From assembly GCA_017858735.1 (NCBI GenBank), contig JAFMBH010000015.1, positions 1 through 59,248 of the forward strand: 59,248 bases of DNA. Direction: 5' to 3'. The DNA is from Bacteroidota bacterium. Its GTDB lineage: Bacteria > Bacteroidota > Bacteroidia > Chitinophagales > Saprospiraceae. The translations under genes were made by a program, and so were the position numbers. Under the pieces are notes generated by a model, which was not told the origin of the DNA, ran no database searches, and saw only the letters and a program-made list of their open reading frames with translations. Positions within the stretch are counted from its first letter, which is position 1. Every line of letters starts with the position of its first letter. Shown here piece after piece: positions 57,492 to 59,248 of the stretch.

Positions 57492-59248
57492 ATGCAGCGT
57501 AACGTAACCATTATTTCTTTTTTTCGATCCTTTTGGATATTGGGATTATTCTTAGGACTTACATTGCCTACTTTAGGTGTTTCTCAAACAGTGCCTGGAA
57601 GGTATCTAAAAGAGGTACTTCCTTGCAATGGATGCGAGGTGAGTACGTTATACCCCATCATTCAATGGCCGGTAAAAAAGGGAAAAAATATTAGCTATGA
57701 TGTTGAATTAGATCGGGATACCCTGGCAAATACGCCTTCCATTTTATTTAAAAGCGCTCTTTCATATAGCATTCTTATACCATATATACCTTTGGAAAAA
57801 GGCATTTATTATTGGAGGTATAAGGTGAATGGATTACAGTGGTCACCATATTTTTCCTTTTCAATTAAGGAAGATTATCAAAAAAATATTCCCCCTGACC
57901 CTGCTCTATTCCTATCAAAAATTCCTGCAGGTCATCCAAGATTATTAGTAAATAATATTAATCAATCCCGCTTCATTGATGCTAAAAATGAAGATAGAGT
58001 ATCCATTATTACTGAAGCGGATGAACTTTTATCACTTCCCCTTCCCGATGATTCTATTGATACCTCCCGTTTTGCTAACCTAAACGATAATCAAAAAGGC
58101 AGAATTGAAAAGGATGCCGCCTATCAAATTGGTTATCAGGCTTATCAAAGAATTTATTCGTTTTGCCAGGCTTATCTTTTAACAGGAGATGAAAAGTATT
58201 TTCATAAGGCGAAAGAAATAGGCATTTTAGTCACAGGCTGGGATCGGAACGGTTATTCTGGCATGGTTGATTTTTCAGATGCTAAATGTATGCTGGGGAT
58301 GGCCCTGGTTTTTGATACTTTTTATGATAAACTAAGTGATGAGGAGAAAAAATTACTATTGGATGCCATTAAAATTAGAGCAAAATATTTTTATCAATTA
58401 TATAAAAATGACGTCGAAGTAAAAATTTTAAGTGGTCATTTCTGGCAGCATATTTTACATTTCCTCTTTCAGACCAATCTCATCCTGTTTAATCATGTTG
58501 ATGAAACAAAAGAATGGTTAACTTATTATTACGACATATTTTTTGCAAAAGCACCCATTCTTTCCGGTGAATCAGGAGGTTGGACTGAAGGACTGTCTTA
58601 TTTTACAATGAATATGGAAACCCTGATTGATATTCCCTTTTTTGTGAAGTCTTATACGGGTTATGATTTTTTTAAAATTCACCCTTTTTATAAAAACATG
58701 GCTTCCTGGTTGGTTTACCATGTTCCTCCAGGTGCCGTTGGCGATGGTTTTGCAGATAATTCAACTCATTTATATAGTCCTGGGGCAAAATATCAAGCAT
58801 TTGCAATAGAGATGGCAAAATTAACTCAGCTACCCCTTTATAGGTGGTATGCGGATAAATGTCATGAATATGAACCGATAGATATATCAAAAGAATCTAC
58901 CCTGCGTTGGTTTAGATTATCTAAAACGCAGCAACTTATTATGCCAACAGATGATTTAAGCATTGATTTTCCTCTGGCTAAACTGTTTAGTGATGGTGGC
59001 GTTGGTTCTATGCAAACTAATGCAGGCAATCCGGCATCAAATTTAGCAATATTCATGCGTGCCAGTCCTATCGGAGCGTATGGACATATTTTAGCAGAGC
59101 AAAACACCTTCAATATTTCTTATAAAGGTAAAAGAGTTTTTTTTAAAACTGGATATAAATTGGGTATGGATGACCCCCATAGGACAGGGTGGTCTCAGTT
59201 GACTAAAAGTGCCAATGGCGTACTAATAAATGGAAACGGACAAGTGAT
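57492..59248 (+). CDS. Heparinase II/III-like (DUF4962) polysaccharide lyase, 3' end beyond window
   Basis: An open frame from ATG 57492 runs to the window end without a stop (585 codons seen). The signal peptide is FWILGLFLGLTLPTLGVSQ. A beta domain near residues 40-130 (ISYDVELDRDTLANTPSILF, YWRYKVNGLQWSPYFSF) and an alpha/alpha toroid (AAYQIGYQAYQRIYSFCQAY, SGHFWQHILHFLFQTNLILF, SGESGGWTEGLSYFTMNMET) match DUF4962-type lyases. The heparinase II/III beta-sandwich begins near residue 490 (LFSDGGVGSMQTN, PIGAYGHILAEQNTFNISYK). It likely degrades a uronic-acid glycan. It starts 5 bases after the ABC ATPase gene. Confidence 0.85.
   Translation, partial: MQRNVTIISFFRSFWILGLFLGLTLPTLGVSQTVPGRYLKEVLPCNGCEVSTLYPIIQWPVKKGKNISYDVELDRDTLANTPSILFKSALSYSILIPYIPLEKGIYYWRYKVNGLQWSPYFSFSIKEDYQKNIPPDPALFLSKIPAGHPRLLVNNINQSRFIDAKNEDRVSIITEADELLSLPLPDDSIDTSRFANLNDNQKGRIEKDAAYQIGYQAYQRIYSFCQAYLLTGDEKYFHKAKEIGILVTGWDRNGYSGMVDFSDAKCMLGMALVFDTFYDKLSDEEKKLLLDAIKIRAKYFYQLYKNDVEVKILSGHFWQHILHFLFQTNLILFNHVDETKEWLTYYYDIFFAKAPILSGESGGWTEGLSYFTMNMETLIDIPFFVKSYTGYDFFKIHPFYKNMASWLVYHVPPGAVGDGFADNSTHLYSPGAKYQAFAIEMAKLTQLPLYRWYADKCHEYEPIDISKESTLRWFRLSKTQQLIMPTDDLSIDFPLAKLFSDGGVGSMQTNAGNPASNLAIFMRASPIGAYGHILAEQNTFNISYKGKRVFFKTGYKLGMDDPHRTGWSQLTKSANGVLINGNGQV

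Overview
The window is ordinary chromosomal DNA of a member of the Bacteroidota. Several things point there: a complete type IX secretion / gliding core (a PorP/SprF-like protein followed by gldK, gldL, gldM and gldN), an S8 protease with a type IX sorting tail, DUF4293, an OstA-like protein, an ExbB/ExbD cluster with two exbD genes, low G+C, and promoters of the TTG-N17..23-TAnnTTTG type. Gene content fits an environmental Saprospiria/Chitinophagia-like lineage, but the exact taxon is inference. I see no phage, insertion sequence, CRISPR array, rRNA or plasmid function. One tRNA gene, Ser(GGA), is present.

Layout. 72-3070 (minus strand): a DUF6702/HupE pair, adenosylhomocysteinase, methylglyoxal synthase. 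3169-6348: a DUF2911 protein converging on a sugar-epimerase-like protein and a beta-helix lipoprotein. 6442-10082: three consecutive glycosyltransferases. 10136-12432: a small rhodanese divergent from an SF1 helicase. 12477-18040 (minus): the T9SS core gldN-M-L-K and the PorP/SprF-like gene, with a clear promoter before gldK. 18200-22024: manA, ruvX, def, an RNase H-like protein and tatD. 22118-24679: tRNA-Ser, then an ExbB-membrane protein-ExbD-ExbD operon. 24680-24904: a structured non-coding spacer. 24905-28144: DUF4293, an OstA-like protein and a BatE-like TPR/SH3 protein. 28152-30276 (minus): rpmA, rplU and an aspartic protease with PDZ. 30419-34436: an operon of a vanadium-haloperoxidase/PAP2 lipoprotein, a DASS transporter and an M20 hydrolase. 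34787-36847: a sigma-54-type response regulator without a DNA-binding domain, and a LOG protein. 36894-45770 (minus): an operon of a TPR membrane glycosyltransferase, a GH3/beta-lactamase fusion, a PVC-type heme lipoprotein and a pentapeptide protein. 45967-51164: three tandem secreted amidohydrolase-fold proteins and an NlpC/P60 lipoprotein. 51167-53989 (minus): trhO and the T9SS-secreted subtilase. 54154-59248: a GNAT-like protein, an ABC exporter, an ABC ATPase and a heparinase II/III-like gene that runs off the window.

Much of the content concerns the cell envelope: protein export (T9SS), proton-driven energising of the outer membrane (ExbBD), LPS-type transport (OstA-like), glycan synthesis (three GTs, ManA, TMTC-like) and peptidoglycan or glycan turnover (GH3/beta-lactamase, NlpC, lyase). 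The observations most worth pursuing are the amidohydrolase trio, in which only the middle member keeps the metal ligands; a probable one-base homopolymer frameshift at the start of the first member; a structured repeat-like spacer at 24784-24906; a perfect CRP-type palindrome before the helicase; and the truncated sigma-54 regulator. No clear-cut new defence or mobile system was found.
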